NCBI GenBank assembly: GCA_009772935.1
Contig: WOUR01000014.1
Coordinates: 124,001 to 188,000 of the forward strand
DNA: 64,000 nucleotides
DNA from: Rhodospirillaceae bacterium
GTDB taxonomy: Bacteria > Pseudomonadota > Alphaproteobacteria > Reyranellales > Reyranellaceae
Reading direction: 5' to 3'
Shown here: positions 35,242-44,777 of the stretch, one piece after another
Layout of the letters: every line of letters starts with the position of its first letter
How positions within the stretch are numbered: the first letter of the stretch is position 1
Notes under the pieces: generated by a model
Databases searched by the model: none
What the model was told of the DNA's origin: nothing
The model's input: only the letters and a program-made list of their open reading frames with translations
Translations under genes and position numbers: made by a program

Positions 35242-36618
35242 CTAACCGGCGCCGAGCGCCGTCTCGGCGCGCTGCGCCATCGCCAGCAACGGACGGTCGT
35301 GCAGCCGTGGCGCGACGATCTGCAGGCCGACGGGCAGCCCGTCGCGACCCGTGCCGCACGGGATCGAGATGGCAGGCGCGAGGGCGAGATTGAACAGTGG
35401 CGTGAAGGCGGCATGGCCGCGGGGGCCCACCTCCTTGTTCTCGATGATCTTCGGAAAGACCTGCTCGACCGGCCAGGAGACGCAGGCGGTCGTCGGCGTC
35501 AGCAGGTAGTCGTACTCGATGAAGAATTGCGCCACCGAGCGGGCGCAGGCGTCGGCGAAGCGGAAGGCGGCGACGACGTCTGTGCCCGGCACGGACCGGC
35601 CGCGCTCGATCAGGCCCGAGATGTTGTCACCGAACAGGTCCTTGTCGGCGGCTTGTTGCTGGCCATAGAGCAGGGCGGAGGCCGAACTGTTGACGGCGGC
35701 GAACGCGGTCTCGGACGTGTCGCCGGGCCACGCGACATCGGCCTCCTCGATGCGCCAGCCGGCAGCGCGCAGCTTCGCCACGGCGGCCTCGAAGGCTGCC
35801 ATGACGTCGGGATCGACGGCGACGCCGAGGCCGAGCCGCGGGCTCACGGCGATGCGCGGGCTGCTGGGCGGCGGCACATCGAGCAGTGCCACGGAATGAG
35901 GATCGCGCCGGTCGGGGCCGGCCATCACCTCGAAGGCGACCCTGGCATCCGCGACCGTGCGGCCCATTGGTGCGGTCACGCCGTAGAGCGGACCGTAGGC
36001 GCCGCCGAACCCGAAGGGCACGGGAATGGCGCCGGCCGAGGTCTTGAGGCCGACCACACCGCAATGCGAAGCCGGCCGCCGGCCCGAGCCGCCGCCGTCG
36101 GTGCCGAGCGCAATCGGCGAGAAACCGGAGGCGAGGGCCGCCGCCGCACCGCCGGAAGAGCCGCCCGGAGTCAGGGCGGGATTCATCGGGTGGCGTGACG
36201 GGCCATAGACCTTGTTCTCGGTGTGGCCCTTGGCGGCCATCTCCGGCGTGTTGGTCATGCCGAGGAAGACGCCGCCGGCGGCCTTCAGGCGCTCGACGGC
36301 GACGGCATCGCGCGGCGGCTTGAAATCCTTGTAGAGGAGCGAGCCGTTGGTGACGGTGCGGCCCTGCACCCAGGTCGTGTCCTTGACCGTGTATGGAACG
36401 CCGAGGATCGCGCCATCGAATCCGTGCCTGCGCCTCGCATCGACGGCATCTGCCGACGCACGGGCCTCGGCGGGATCGAAGTCGACGATGGCGGTGAGCT
36501 GCTTGTTGCGCGCCTCGACGCGGGCGATGGCCATCTCGGCCACGTCGCGCGCCTTCGTCTTGCCTGTACGAACGGCGGCAGCGATGGCGGCGGCGCCCTG
36601 ATCCAGCAACTCGGTCAT
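35242..36618 (-). CDS. Amidase (amidase signature family)
   Basis: A 458-residue hydrolase. The Ser-cisSer-Lys triad is visible: Lys in GVPYTVKDT, the cis-Ser in PGGSSGGAAAALASG, and the nucleophilic Ser in TDGGGSGRRPASHCGVVGLK. The substrate is unknown; relatives hydrolyse aryl or aliphatic amides, including glutamyl-tRNA amides, but this is not GatA-like in context. ATG 36618 follows GAGGAAAAAC. A long open frame continues to 38208 on this strand but is a shadow of the genes opposite. Confidence 0.9.
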   Translation of the reverse strand: MTELLDQGAAAIAAAVRTGKTKARDVAEMAIARVEARNKQLTAIVDFDPAEARASADAVDARRRHGFDGAILGVPYTVKDTTWVQGRTVTNGSLLYKDFKPPRDAVAVERLKAAGGVFLGMTNTPEMAAKGHTENKVYGPSRHPMNPALTPGGSSGGAAAALASGFSPIALGTDGGGSGRRPASHCGVVGLKTSAGAIPVPFGFGGAYGPLYGVTAPMGRTVADARVAFEVMAGPDRRDPHSVALLDVPPPSSPRIAVSPRLGLGVAVDPDVMAAFEAAVAKLRAAGWRIEEADVAWPGDTSETAFAAVNSSASALLYGQQQAADKDLFGDNISGLIERGRSVPGTDVVAAFRFADACARSVAQFFIEYDYLLTPTTACVSWPVEQVFPKIIENKEVGPRGHAAFTPLFNLALAPAISIPCGTGRDGLPVGLQIVAPRLHDRPLLAMAQRAETALGAG

Positions 36619-36666
36619 GTGTTTTTCCTCATTTGCCCACTTCCTAGCATGATAGCGTGCGCCGCC

Positions 36667-37317
36667 ATGACGTTGGAGAGCGACCTCTATGCGCCGGTGA
36701 AGGCGCTGCTCGAAGGACAGGATTATGTCGTCAAGGGCGAGGTGCGCGGATGCGACGTGGTGGCGGTGCGCGGCACCGAGCCGCCCGTGATCGTCGAATT
36801 GAAGCGGACCTTCGGGCTGGGGCTCGTCCTGCAGGGCGTCGACCGGCTGGCGCTCACCGATCTGGTCTATCTCGCCGTCGGCCAGTGGCCGAAGCAGATG
36901 AAGAACGTGAAGAAGCTCTGCCGGCGCCTGGGCCTGGGTTTCATCGTGGTCGCCAAGGGCAAGGCCGACGTGGTGCTCGATCCCGCGCCCTATGTCCCGC
37001 GCCAGAACAAGCGAAAGGCTGGCCGCATGCTGGGCGAGCACGCGCGGAGGGTCGGCGATCCCAATCTCGGAGGCCAGGCGATGCGGGCGCCGCTGATGAC
37101 GGCCTATCGGCAGGAAGCGCTGCGCTGCGCCGAATTGCTGGCGGCGAACGGGCCGATGAAGGTGGCGGCCCTGCGCGCGGCCTGCGACGCACCGAAAGCG
37201 GCCCAGATCCTGCAACAGGATGTCTATGGCTGGTTCGAGAGGGTGGAACGTGGTGTCTATGCGATCACGCCGAAGGGGCGGGAAGGTCTGGAGCGGTTCG
37301 ACCGCAAGCCGGCCTGA
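36667..37317 (+). CDS. DUF2161 protein with PD-(D/E)XK nuclease-like fold
   Basis: A 216-residue protein. GCDVVAVRG followed by PVIVELKRTF gives the D-x(n)-E-x-K core of the PD-(D/E)XK fold. A C-terminal winged-helix-like segment (about 155-215: QDVYGWFERVERGVYAITPKG) may bind DNA. The family has been annotated as a putative phosphodiesterase. ATG 36667; the metallophosphoesterase gene starts directly at its stop codon. Confidence 0.8.
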   Translation: MTLESDLYAPVKALLEGQDYVVKGEVRGCDVVAVRGTEPPVIVELKRTFGLGLVLQGVDRLALTDLVYLAVGQWPKQMKNVKKLCRRLGLGFIVVAKGKADVVLDPAPYVPRQNKRKAGRMLGEHARRVGDPNLGGQAMRAPLMTAYRQEALRCAELLAANGPMKVAALRAACDAPKAAQILQQDVYGWFERVERGVYAITPKGREGLERFDRKPA

Positions 37318-38115
37318 ATGCTGATCGCGCATCTCTCCGATCCTCACGTCCGGCCGGACGGCATCCTCTACCAGGACGTCGTGGACTCGAATGCTCAGTT
37401 CGCGGCCGCGATCGCGCATGTCAGTGCACTGGATCCACGACCCGACCTCGTCCTGCTGAGCGGCGACCTCGTGGATCATGGCCATGCCGAAGAATACGCC
37501 ATGCTGGTCCGGCTGCTGGCGCCGCTCGACGTGCCCGTGCTGGCGATTCCGGGCAACCATGACGAACGCGAGGCCTTCCGTCAGGCGTTTGCCGGACAGT
37601 CCTGGCTGCCGGCGCGAGGACCCATCGACTATGAGGCGGGCGACCGTGGGCCCGTGCGTATCGTGGCGCTCGATGTCACCTTGCCGGGCCTCCACCACGG
37701 GGCGGTGAGCCAGGAGGGGGCGGCCTGGCTCGATCGAATGCTGGCGGCCGAACCATCGCGCCCGACGATCGTGATGATGCATCAGCCGCCGTTCGACACG
37801 GGCATTCCTTACATGGACCTCTATTCCTGTCGGGAAGGTTCGCGGCTTGACGCGGTCCTGTCGCGGCACAAGCAGGTCGAGCGCCTCCTGTGTGGCCACG
37901 TCCACCGCTTCATGCAGCTGCGGTTCGGCGGCACGATGTTGTGTACCGCGCCCTCTACGACGACGACCATCGCGCTGCAGCTTCGGGCCGATGCCACGCC
38001 TGCGTCGCACATCGAGCCGCCGGCGATGCTGCTGCATCACTGGCGGGAGAGAACGGGGCTCGTCACCCATTACGTCCCGATCGGGAGCTTTCCAGGGCCG
38101 TATCCATTCGCCTGA
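37318..38115 (+). CDS. Class III metallophosphoesterase (cyclic-nucleotide or glycerophosphodiester phosphodiesterase-like)
   Basis: A 265-residue dinuclear-metal phosphoesterase with all motifs: SDPHV, GDLVDHG, GNHDE, MMHQPP and GHVHRF. It resembles CpdA/GpdQ enzymes that hydrolyse cAMP or glycerophosphodiesters. The ATG directly follows the TGA of the DUF2161 gene, so the two are coupled. Confidence 0.9.
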   Translation: MLIAHLSDPHVRPDGILYQDVVDSNAQFAAAIAHVSALDPRPDLVLLSGDLVDHGHAEEYAMLVRLLAPLDVPVLAIPGNHDEREAFRQAFAGQSWLPARGPIDYEAGDRGPVRIVALDVTLPGLHHGAVSQEGAAWLDRMLAAEPSRPTIVMMHQPPFDTGIPYMDLYSCREGSRLDAVLSRHKQVERLLCGHVHRFMQLRFGGTMLCTAPSTTTTIALQLRADATPASHIEPPAMLLHHWRERTGLVTHYVPIGSFPGPYPFA

Positions 38116-38181
38116 GTCACCTTCAGGATCACCTTCGACGCGGGTGCAACCGCGCCAGCGTTCAGGCATTATCCCGTCCTG

Positions 38182-39186
38182 ATGCGCACCCTCGAGATCG
38201 TCCACCACACCCGCTACGAATACTCCGAGCCGGTGTCACTCGGCGATCACCGGCTGATGTTCCGGCCGCGCGACAGCCACGATCTTCGGCTTCTTCGCAC
38301 GGGATTGGTGATTGAACCTGCAGCCCAGGTGCGCTGGATCCACGATCCATTCGGCAATTCGATCGCCATCGCCGCGTTCGAGGGCACGACCCAGGTTCTG
38401 GAATTTGTCAGTACGATCCAGCTCGAGCATTTCGGTGTACCCCCGGAGCTGCCGCCCATCGAGGAATTCGCCCGGACCTTGCCGTTCAGCTACGCTGCGG
38501 AGGAGGCCCCCGACCTTGCGCGCTACATCGAGCGTTCCTACCCGGACCCGAATTCGATCGTCGGACCTTGGACCAAGCAGTTCATGGAAGGCGAGGGTGG
38601 CAACGAGACGTTCGAGCTGTTGAAGCGGGTCTGCATGGGCATCCAGCAGAAGCTGAACTACGCGATGCGGTTCGAGATCGGCACGCAGGTTCCGGCCGTT
38701 ACGCTGGAGACCGGGGAGGGGACCTGTCGCGACTATGCGCTCCTGATGATAGAATGCTGCCGTTCACTGGGCCTCGCGGCGCGCTTCATCACGGGCTACC
38801 TCTACGATCCGGCGCTCGACACGGCGCCGGGCGAGGCGACGACGCATGCCTATCCCCATGCCTGGATGGAGGTCTACCTGCCGGGCGCCGGATGGGTGGA
38901 GTTCGACCCGACCAACGGAATCATCGGAAGCGAGCGCCTCATCCGCGTGGCGGTCGGCCGAGACCCGGAGCAGGCCATGCCGATCAAGGGTACGTTCATC
39001 GGATCGCCCGAGGTCACGGTCAATGCCTCGGTGGACGTCCAGGTTCATACCCTTACGCCCGCGCCCGTTGCGGATGCGGCGCTTCCGCTGGAGCCGGCTT
39101 CGTCGCAGGCTCCGGTGCCGGCGGCGGCTGCGCCTCCTGAACAGGCCACCCCCCGCCCTCTGGCTCCGCCCTCCCAAGCCCTTTGA
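38182..39186 (+). CDS. Transglutaminase-like cysteine protease family protein
   Basis: A 334-residue protein. An N-terminal Bact_transglu_N beta domain (about 1-90) precedes the catalytic domain (about 140-260) with Cys in GEGTCRDYALLM, His in YPHAWMEVYLP and Asp in FDPTNG. The C-terminal 50 residues are Ala/Pro-rich and disordered. No signal peptide is seen, so it is probably cytoplasmic. Such proteins may act as peptidases or amidases. Confidence 0.87.
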   Translation: MRTLEIVHHTRYEYSEPVSLGDHRLMFRPRDSHDLRLLRTGLVIEPAAQVRWIHDPFGNSIAIAAFEGTTQVLEFVSTIQLEHFGVPPELPPIEEFARTLPFSYAAEEAPDLARYIERSYPDPNSIVGPWTKQFMEGEGGNETFELLKRVCMGIQQKLNYAMRFEIGTQVPAVTLETGEGTCRDYALLMIECCRSLGLAARFITGYLYDPALDTAPGEATTHAYPHAWMEVYLPGAGWVEFDPTNGIIGSERLIRVAVGRDPEQAMPIKGTFIGSPEVTVNASVDVQVHTLTPAPVADAALPLEPASSQAPVPAAAAPPEQATPRPLAPPSQAL

Positions 39187-39225
39187 CATCGCAGAAATAC
39201 AGCGCTTGAGTGCAAATAAGGGGCT

Positions 39226-39969
39226 GTGACACGTCCCGACGATGCTGGGGAGCGGTTTCTGGGCGTCTCGATCAATGGGCTGTTGCGTGGCTTGCTCGGC
39301 CTTGGCGGGCTTCTTCTCGTCTGGTTCGCATGGCCGGTGATGAAGAGCGCGTGGCAGGCGCAGCAGGCCGACGGCGCGACGACGGCGCTTCGCCTGAACT
39401 ACAAGCTATCCCTCGATGCATTGCTGAATGCCATCGACAGGCTCGACCGCGCCGTCGACCTGGATCCGACGGCCAGTCGTTACTTCCAGCGCTCCGAGCT
39501 GCTGGTCGGCGCGGCCCTTTCGCCCAATTTCGCACCCACTGCCGAGCAGCGCACCGAATGGTTGAAGCGCGCCGAGGAGGACCTCCGCGCCGGCCTGGGT
39601 CACGACCCCGCCAAGGGAATTCAGTGGCTGCGGCTCTCGTCCATCCGGCTGGCGCTTGGCGGACCCTCTCAGGGTTCTGTCGCGCCGCTGCTGATGTCGA
39701 TCGATACCGCGCCCATGCTTCTGCCGCTGTGGCCGGCACGGTTGAGGCTGATCCTCGACAACTGGCAGGCGCTGACGACCACCCAACGCGAGACGGTGGG
39801 CCTCTATGTCGCGCGGACCTGGCAGCTTTCATCCCGTCACGACTGGTTCGCCGACGCCATCCGCACCCCGACCGACGAACTGTTCATCCGCTATTTCGTG
39901 CGCAACGAACCAGGTGCCCAGGATGAGCTCACGCGTCTCCTGACGGAGCGCCGGAAGGGGAAGCAATGA
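39226..39969 (+). CDS. Membrane-anchored helical protein at the start of the polysaccharide locus
   Basis: A 247-residue protein with one helix (about 18-38: LLRGLLGLGGLLLVWFAW) and a helical-repeat, TPR-like periplasmic region (ALDRLDRAVDLDP-type segments, then RAEEDLRAGLGHDP). The start is GTG 39226. It overlaps the polymerase gene by 4 bp, so a role in polymerisation or export is likely. I do not recognise a named family. Confidence 0.75.
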   Translation: MTRPDDAGERFLGVSINGLLRGLLGLGGLLLVWFAWPVMKSAWQAQQADGATTALRLNYKLSLDALLNAIDRLDRAVDLDPTASRYFQRSELLVGAALSPNFAPTAEQRTEWLKRAEEDLRAGLGHDPAKGIQWLRLSSIRLALGGPSQGSVAPLLMSIDTAPMLLPLWPARLRLILDNWQALTTTQRETVGLYVARTWQLSSRHDWFADAIRTPTDELFIRYFVRNEPGAQDELTRLLTERRKGKQ

Positions 39970-41459
39970 CGGAATGGACCGAGAAGGGCCATGAGCCGGG
40001 CGTGGTGGTCCTTCGCGACTGGAGGTGGTTCGTCCGGCGCGCGATCGACAAGACCGCGGTCTTCGTCTTCTTCGCCGTGGTCGTGCTGGCCGCATTGCCC
40101 ATGGGCGGCAATCGAGACTGGGCGTGGGCCCCGCTTTGTGTGCTGCTCGGTCTCATCGCGATGCCCGTTTCGCTGGGTGTCGGCGGCCGCGATGGGCATG
40201 CCGTGGGTGCACTCGAGCGCCTGCCGTTGCTGGTGCTCATCGGATGCTGGATTTTCTTCGCAGGGTTCGCGCTCTGGCAGATGACGACGTGGACGCCGCT
40301 CACCGCCGACGCCTGGCTGTTCACGCGTGCCGCCGAGATCCTGGGCAGTGCCCATGCGCCGATTCCGGCAATTGCCGCCGATGCGGCCCGCAATTCGCTT
40401 CTGAAATGCCTGGCCTGCGCGCTGATCTTCCTGATCGCGCGGGCGCTCTGCCGCGACCGCGACAATGCGCGGTGGTTTCTCATCGCGCTCGTGGCCAGCG
40501 GCGTTCTGGTCGTGAGCTATGGCATCGCGATGCAGATGTCGACGAACTCCTGCTATCTCGGCAGCTACCTGCGCAAGCAGTACGAACTCACCCTCGGCGA
40601 CCGCTGCCTGATGGGCGGTACATTCGTGAACAGCAACTCGTTCGCCTGCTACATGGGCATGTGCGTGGTCGCGGCCCTCGCGCTGGTTTTCAGCAGTAAC
40701 CGCACGAAGACCAAAGTTCCCTACGGCTACGAGGAGGAAGAGGATTTCCGCCTCATAGACTGGTTCACCGGCCCGCGCGTTGTCCTGCTTGCCCTCTCGC
40801 TGTTGATGCTTGGGGGGATGCTGATGTCGGCCTCTCGTGCGGGTTTCGGCGCTTCGATGGCCGGGACGCTGTTCCTCGGCCTGCTCCTCGTGCGAGGCCG
40901 CGGGCGGACGCGCCCGCAACTCGGTCGCATGTTCGCCGTCGGGCTGGCGGTCTTCCTCGTCGTCGGCGGCATTGCCGGCAGTGGGATGCTTTACAAGTTT
41001 GCGGCCTCGGCCGACGATTCGTCGCGTCTGCGAATCTGGTCGGCGGCATTCCAGGCGATTGCGTTGTCACCTTGGCTGGGTTGGGGACTGGGCGGTTTCG
41101 GCGACGTCTTTGCCCTCCTGCAGCCCTCCAACAGCCTGCAGCCCAATGACATCGCTCACTCGACGCCCCTGGAGACGGTGGTCGAACTCGGCGTGTTCGC
41201 GGCCATCCCTGCAATGGTCGTGGTGGCGTTGCCCTGGGCGGTCTCGCTGCGCGGTGCCCTGACGCGTAGACCAGCCTATCGTTATCTGCCTGCCGCGGCT
41301 TTCGCGGTGGCCGCCGTTGCAATCCTTCATTCGCTGATCGACTTCAGCCTGCAGATGCCAGCCATCGGCTTCGCGACGGCAGCCCTGCTCGGCATGGGGT
41401 GGGCGCAGTCTTTCAGTCGCAGGGAACGGGTGGAGCAAAGCTTTACGCCGCCGAAGTGA
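39966..41459 (+). CDS. O-antigen ligase/polymerase family membrane protein (Wzy_C)
   Basis: A 497-residue inner-membrane protein with roughly 11 hydrophobic helices. A large periplasmic loop includes GGTFVNSNSFACYMGM, a form of the NxN-A pattern typical of WaaL/Wzy family members, and SSRLRIWSAAFQAI-SPWLGWGLGGF follows. It should polymerise or ligate an undecaprenyl-linked glycan. It overlaps the previous gene by 4 bp. Confidence 0.88.
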   Translation: MTEWTEKGHEPGVVVLRDWRWFVRRAIDKTAVFVFFAVVVLAALPMGGNRDWAWAPLCVLLGLIAMPVSLGVGGRDGHAVGALERLPLLVLIGCWIFFAGFALWQMTTWTPLTADAWLFTRAAEILGSAHAPIPAIAADAARNSLLKCLACALIFLIARALCRDRDNARWFLIALVASGVLVVSYGIAMQMSTNSCYLGSYLRKQYELTLGDRCLMGGTFVNSNSFACYMGMCVVAALALVFSSNRTKTKVPYGYEEEEDFRLIDWFTGPRVVLLALSLLMLGGMLMSASRAGFGASMAGTLFLGLLLVRGRGRTRPQLGRMFAVGLAVFLVVGGIAGSGMLYKFAASADDSSRLRIWSAAFQAIALSPWLGWGLGGFGDVFALLQPSNSLQPNDIAHSTPLETVVELGVFAAIPAMVVVALPWAVSLRGALTRRPAYRYLPAAAFAVAAVAILHSLIDFSLQMPAIGFATAALLGMGWAQSFSRRERVEQSFTPPK

Positions 41460-41471
41460 TCACGGTATAAT
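41442..41471 (+). promoter_or_regulatory. Candidate sigma70-type promoter for the main polysaccharide operon
   Basis: TTTACG, 18 bases, then a perfect TATAAT (41466-41471). It overlaps the end of the polymerase gene and lies about 130 bp upstream of the sugar-transferase start. Confidence 0.45.
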
Positions 41472-41604
41472 CAGTCCGGGTGCAAGATGTCGATACGGCA
41501 TGCGCCGGAGCAGGAAGTCCGGGTGAGGAAGCGCAGCACATGGGCGTAGAGATGTTCGGCCGGGTCCTGCGGGGATGGCCGGTAATTCCACTTGGGGAGA
41601 CGGC

Positions 41605-42918
41605 GTGCCGAGAGCCATCACGGCCGAGGTAGAGGAGTCATCCGGTGAACACCGGACGACCGGCACCTCGCGCATGCGGTCGGCACCCCAGCGCTTCATC
41701 GAAACGTGGGTCGATGCCGTCCTCGGATTCCTGTTCTGCGTCGTGCTGCCAATCCCCCTCTATGCGAACGATGAACCTTTCGTCGGGCCGTTCGATGCGT
41801 CCGAATTGACCATCGTCACCACCGCCGTCGCCTACGCGATCGTCTGGTACTGCGGCCGTCGGCTGGACGCTTTTCCGGGGGCCGGGCTCAATACGGCGCA
41901 GGTCGCTCCCGTAGCGGTGATCACCTACGCCCTGATCGCCGCCATCCTTCTCCTGCTGCGTTTGGACTATTCGCGCGTCCAGTTGTTCGGCAGCGGATTT
42001 CTCACCGTGCTCTGGATGGCGGTGATCGCACAACTTCGCGGGCGCTTCCTCGTGCGCAACTACGCCGTGACACCTCATTCGGCAATTGACACCCTGCCGC
42101 GGCTTGCAACCTGCCGGTGGCTCGATTTCGACGATGTGCGGCAGCGGAGCCTGACGGTCGATGCGATCGTGGCTGATCTGAGTGGCGATCTCGGCGAAGG
42201 CCAGCTCGCGGCCCTCGCCGATGCGGCCATTGCAGGGGTGCCGGTGCTCGACCGGCGCTATGTCGTGGAGAGCATGACCGGCCGTACGCCGCTCAGCGGC
42301 CTTTCGCCCAACGAGTTCGGGTCGCTGCTGCCGTCGCGCCAGTATCTCATCGTCCGTCGCGCGATCGAATGGAGTCTGACCGTTCTGTTCCTGCCGCTGC
42401 TGCTGCCGATCCTCGCAGTCGTCGCGCTGATCGTCCGGCTGGACAGTCCAGGGCCGGTGTTCTTCCTGCAGACCCGCATCGGCCGGCGCGGTCGCGCCTT
42501 CCGCATGATCAAGTTCCGCACGATGTTCGTCGGGGTACCGGGCCCCAGCTTCACGACCTCGTCCGATCCCCGCATCACGCGAAGCGGCCATTTTCTGAGG
42601 CGCTGCCGGCTCGACGAGCTGCCGCAGCTCTTCAACATCCTGAAGGGTGACATGAGCTGGGTCGGCCCGCGGCCCGAGGCGGCCTCCTTGGAAGAGGGCT
42701 ACGTCCGCGATATCGAACACTTCGCGCTGCGCGGCATCGTTCGCCCGGGCGTCACCGGCTGGGCGCAGATCAACCAGGGCTATGCCCACGAAGCCGACGC
42801 GATGCGCTCAAAGCTCGAATACGACCTCTACTACCTGAAGCACTGCTCGCTGTGGCTCGACATGGTGATCGTCCTCAGGACCTTCGCGGTGGTGTTCCGC
42901 GGCACCGGCGCGCGTTAG
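41605..42918 (+). CDS. Initiating undecaprenyl-phosphate sugar phosphotransferase (bacterial sugar transferase)
   Basis: A 437-residue PNPT-family protein that puts the first sugar phosphate on the lipid carrier. About four N-terminal helices and a soluble domain come first. After a fifth membrane segment, the catalytic part (about 250-435) carries FRMIKFRTMF, RRCRLDELPQLFNILKGDMS, WVGPRPE and PGVTGWAQI. GTG 41605 has GGGGAG at ideal spacing, unlike ATG 41575. Confidence 0.9.
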   Translation: MPRAITAEVEESSGEHRTTGTSRMRSAPQRFIETWVDAVLGFLFCVVLPIPLYANDEPFVGPFDASELTIVTTAVAYAIVWYCGRRLDAFPGAGLNTAQVAPVAVITYALIAAILLLLRLDYSRVQLFGSGFLTVLWMAVIAQLRGRFLVRNYAVTPHSAIDTLPRLATCRWLDFDDVRQRSLTVDAIVADLSGDLGEGQLAALADAAIAGVPVLDRRYVVESMTGRTPLSGLSPNEFGSLLPSRQYLIVRRAIEWSLTVLFLPLLLPILAVVALIVRLDSPGPVFFLQTRIGRRGRAFRMIKFRTMFVGVPGPSFTTSSDPRITRSGHFLRRCRLDELPQLFNILKGDMSWVGPRPEAASLEEGYVRDIEHFALRGIVRPGVTGWAQINQGYAHEADAMRSKLEYDLYYLKHCSLWLDMVIVLRTFAVVFRGTGAR

Positions 42919-42933
42919 ACTCCGGCCCGGATC

Positions 42934-44769
42934 ATGTGCGGCATAGCAGGCATCCACGCCTATCTTGAAGTTGCGCCCCGGGTCGACCGCGGCGAGCTGG
43001 TTCGCATGAACGAGCGCATGGTTGCGCGCGGGCCCGACGGCAGCGGCCTGTGGGTGAGCGGGGACGGCCGCACCGGCTTCGGCCATGTCCGGCTCGCCAT
43101 CATCGACCTATCCGAAGGCGGCGCGCAGCCCATGCATGCCACCGATGGACGCCTCACGATCACTTTCAATGGCGAGATCTACAATTACCGCGAACTGCGG
43201 GCCGAACTGCAGGCGAGGGGACGGACTTTCCGCAGCGGGTCGGACACGGAGGTCTTGCTGCAGCTCTATGCGGAATACGGCGCCGGCATGGTCAGCCGGC
43301 TGCGCGGCATGTTCGCGTTCGGCCTTTGGGACGCGGACAGGCGGACGCTGCTGTTGGCGCGCGATCCGCTCGGCATCAAGCCGCTCTACTGGGCCGACGA
43401 CGGCTGGACCCTGCGCTTCGCCTCGCAGGCGAAGGCGCTGCTGGCGGGCGGCGCGGTGCCGCGCGACTCCGATCCCGCCGGGATCGTGGGCTTCCACCTC
43501 TTCGGCAGCGTGCCCGAGCCCTTCACGGTCTGGCGCAGCATCCAGTCGCTGCCCGCCGGGACGATGCTCACCGTCGATGCCGCCGGACCCGGCATTCCGC
43601 AGCGTTATTATGACGTAGCCTCGGCGCTGGCCGAGCGGGCGGGAGCGGCCGCGAGCCCGGGTGATTCCCGTGCACGACTCGCCGAAGCTGTCCGCGACTC
43701 CGTTCGCCATCATCTCGTGGCGGACGTTCCAGTCGCAGTGTTCCTCTCCGCGGGAATAGACTCCGGCGCCTTGCTGGGAACGATGGCCGGGATGGGTGTG
43801 CGCGACATCACCGCGGTGACGCTGGGTTTCCGGGAATTCGAGGGCATGGCGCTCGACGAGGCACCGCTGGCTGCCGAGGTCGCCGCACGTTACGGCGCGC
43901 GTCACATCGTGCGCACCGTTGATCGCGCCGAGTTCGAGCGCGACCTGCCGGCGATGATGGATGCGATGGACCTGCCGACGATCGACGGCATCAACACGTG
44001 GTTCGTCGCCAAGGCCGCGCGCGAGGCGGGCATCAAGGTGGCGTTGAGCGGGCTCGGTGCTGACGAGTGCTTCGGCGGCTATCCGTCCTTCACCGACGTG
44101 CCGCGCAGCGTGCACTGGCTGCGGCCGGTTTCCTGGCTGCCCGGTTTGGGGGCATTGGCACGATGGGGCCTGTCGAGCGCGGTCACCGCTGGACTTCGCC
44201 TTCACCCCAAAACGGCCGGCGTGCTGCAGTATGGCGGCACCTGGGCGGGCGCCTATCTGCTGCGGCGGGGCGTATATATGCCATGGGAGCTCGAGGACTT
44301 GCTCGATCCGACGGTGGTTCAGGAGGGGCTGCGCCGCCTGGCGCCGCTCAGTCGGATCGCTGCCGCCATCCGGACCGGCGGGGCGCTCGGCGACTTCGAC
44401 CGCGTGGCCGCGCTGGAGACGTCGCTCTACATGCGCAACCAGCTGCTGCGCGATGCCGACTGGGCGGGTATGGCGCATGGAGTGGAGATCCGGGTGCCGT
44501 TCGTCGACCCGTTCTTCCTCGCGGCGCTTCCGCCCGGCCCCGTTCTTGCCGGCATGAATGCCAAGGACGCGATCGCCGAAGTGCCGGACCCGCCACTACC
44601 GGACAGTGTCCGTCACCGGCGCAAGACCGGCTTCTCGACACCGGCCGGGCGCTGGCTGCAGGACGCGGCGGGTGCACCCCGGCCGCCGGGGATCGACCTC
44701 TCCGCGGCCTCGCGGGCCTGGGCGCTGAATGTCTGGCGCGCCGGTTGGACCGGTCCGGTGGCGGCCTAA
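42934..44769 (+). CDS. Glutamine-dependent asparagine synthase homologue of polysaccharide loci
   Basis: A 611-residue amidotransferase. The mature glutaminase Cys2 is in MCGIAGIHAY; the glutaminase motifs RGPDGSG and NGEIYNY are intact. The synthetase PPi-loop reads FLSAGIDSGALL instead of SGGxDS, a variant seen in surface-glycan clusters. It probably amidates a sugar carboxylate (for example a uronic acid) rather than aspartate; that is inference from the context. It starts 15 bp after the sugar transferase. Confidence 0.88.
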   Translation: MCGIAGIHAYLEVAPRVDRGELVRMNERMVARGPDGSGLWVSGDGRTGFGHVRLAIIDLSEGGAQPMHATDGRLTITFNGEIYNYRELRAELQARGRTFRSGSDTEVLLQLYAEYGAGMVSRLRGMFAFGLWDADRRTLLLARDPLGIKPLYWADDGWTLRFASQAKALLAGGAVPRDSDPAGIVGFHLFGSVPEPFTVWRSIQSLPAGTMLTVDAAGPGIPQRYYDVASALAERAGAAASPGDSRARLAEAVRDSVRHHLVADVPVAVFLSAGIDSGALLGTMAGMGVRDITAVTLGFREFEGMALDEAPLAAEVAARYGARHIVRTVDRAEFERDLPAMMDAMDLPTIDGINTWFVAKAAREAGIKVALSGLGADECFGGYPSFTDVPRSVHWLRPVSWLPGLGALARWGLSSAVTAGLRLHPKTAGVLQYGGTWAGAYLLRRGVYMPWELEDLLDPTVVQEGLRRLAPLSRIAAAIRTGGALGDFDRVAALETSLYMRNQLLRDADWAGMAHGVEIRVPFVDPFFLAALPPGPVLAGMNAKDAIAEVPDPPLPDSVRHRRKTGFSTPAGRWLQDAAGAPRPPGIDLSAASRAWALNVWRAGWTGPVAA

Positions 44770-44777
44770 GCGACGCG

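Noticed and set aside
36619..38208. Open minus-strand extension of the amidase frame (988 codons in total)
   Set aside because: It is an Arg/His-rich shadow of the DUF2161 and metallophosphoesterase genes; the amidase starts at 36618 with a good ribosome-binding site.
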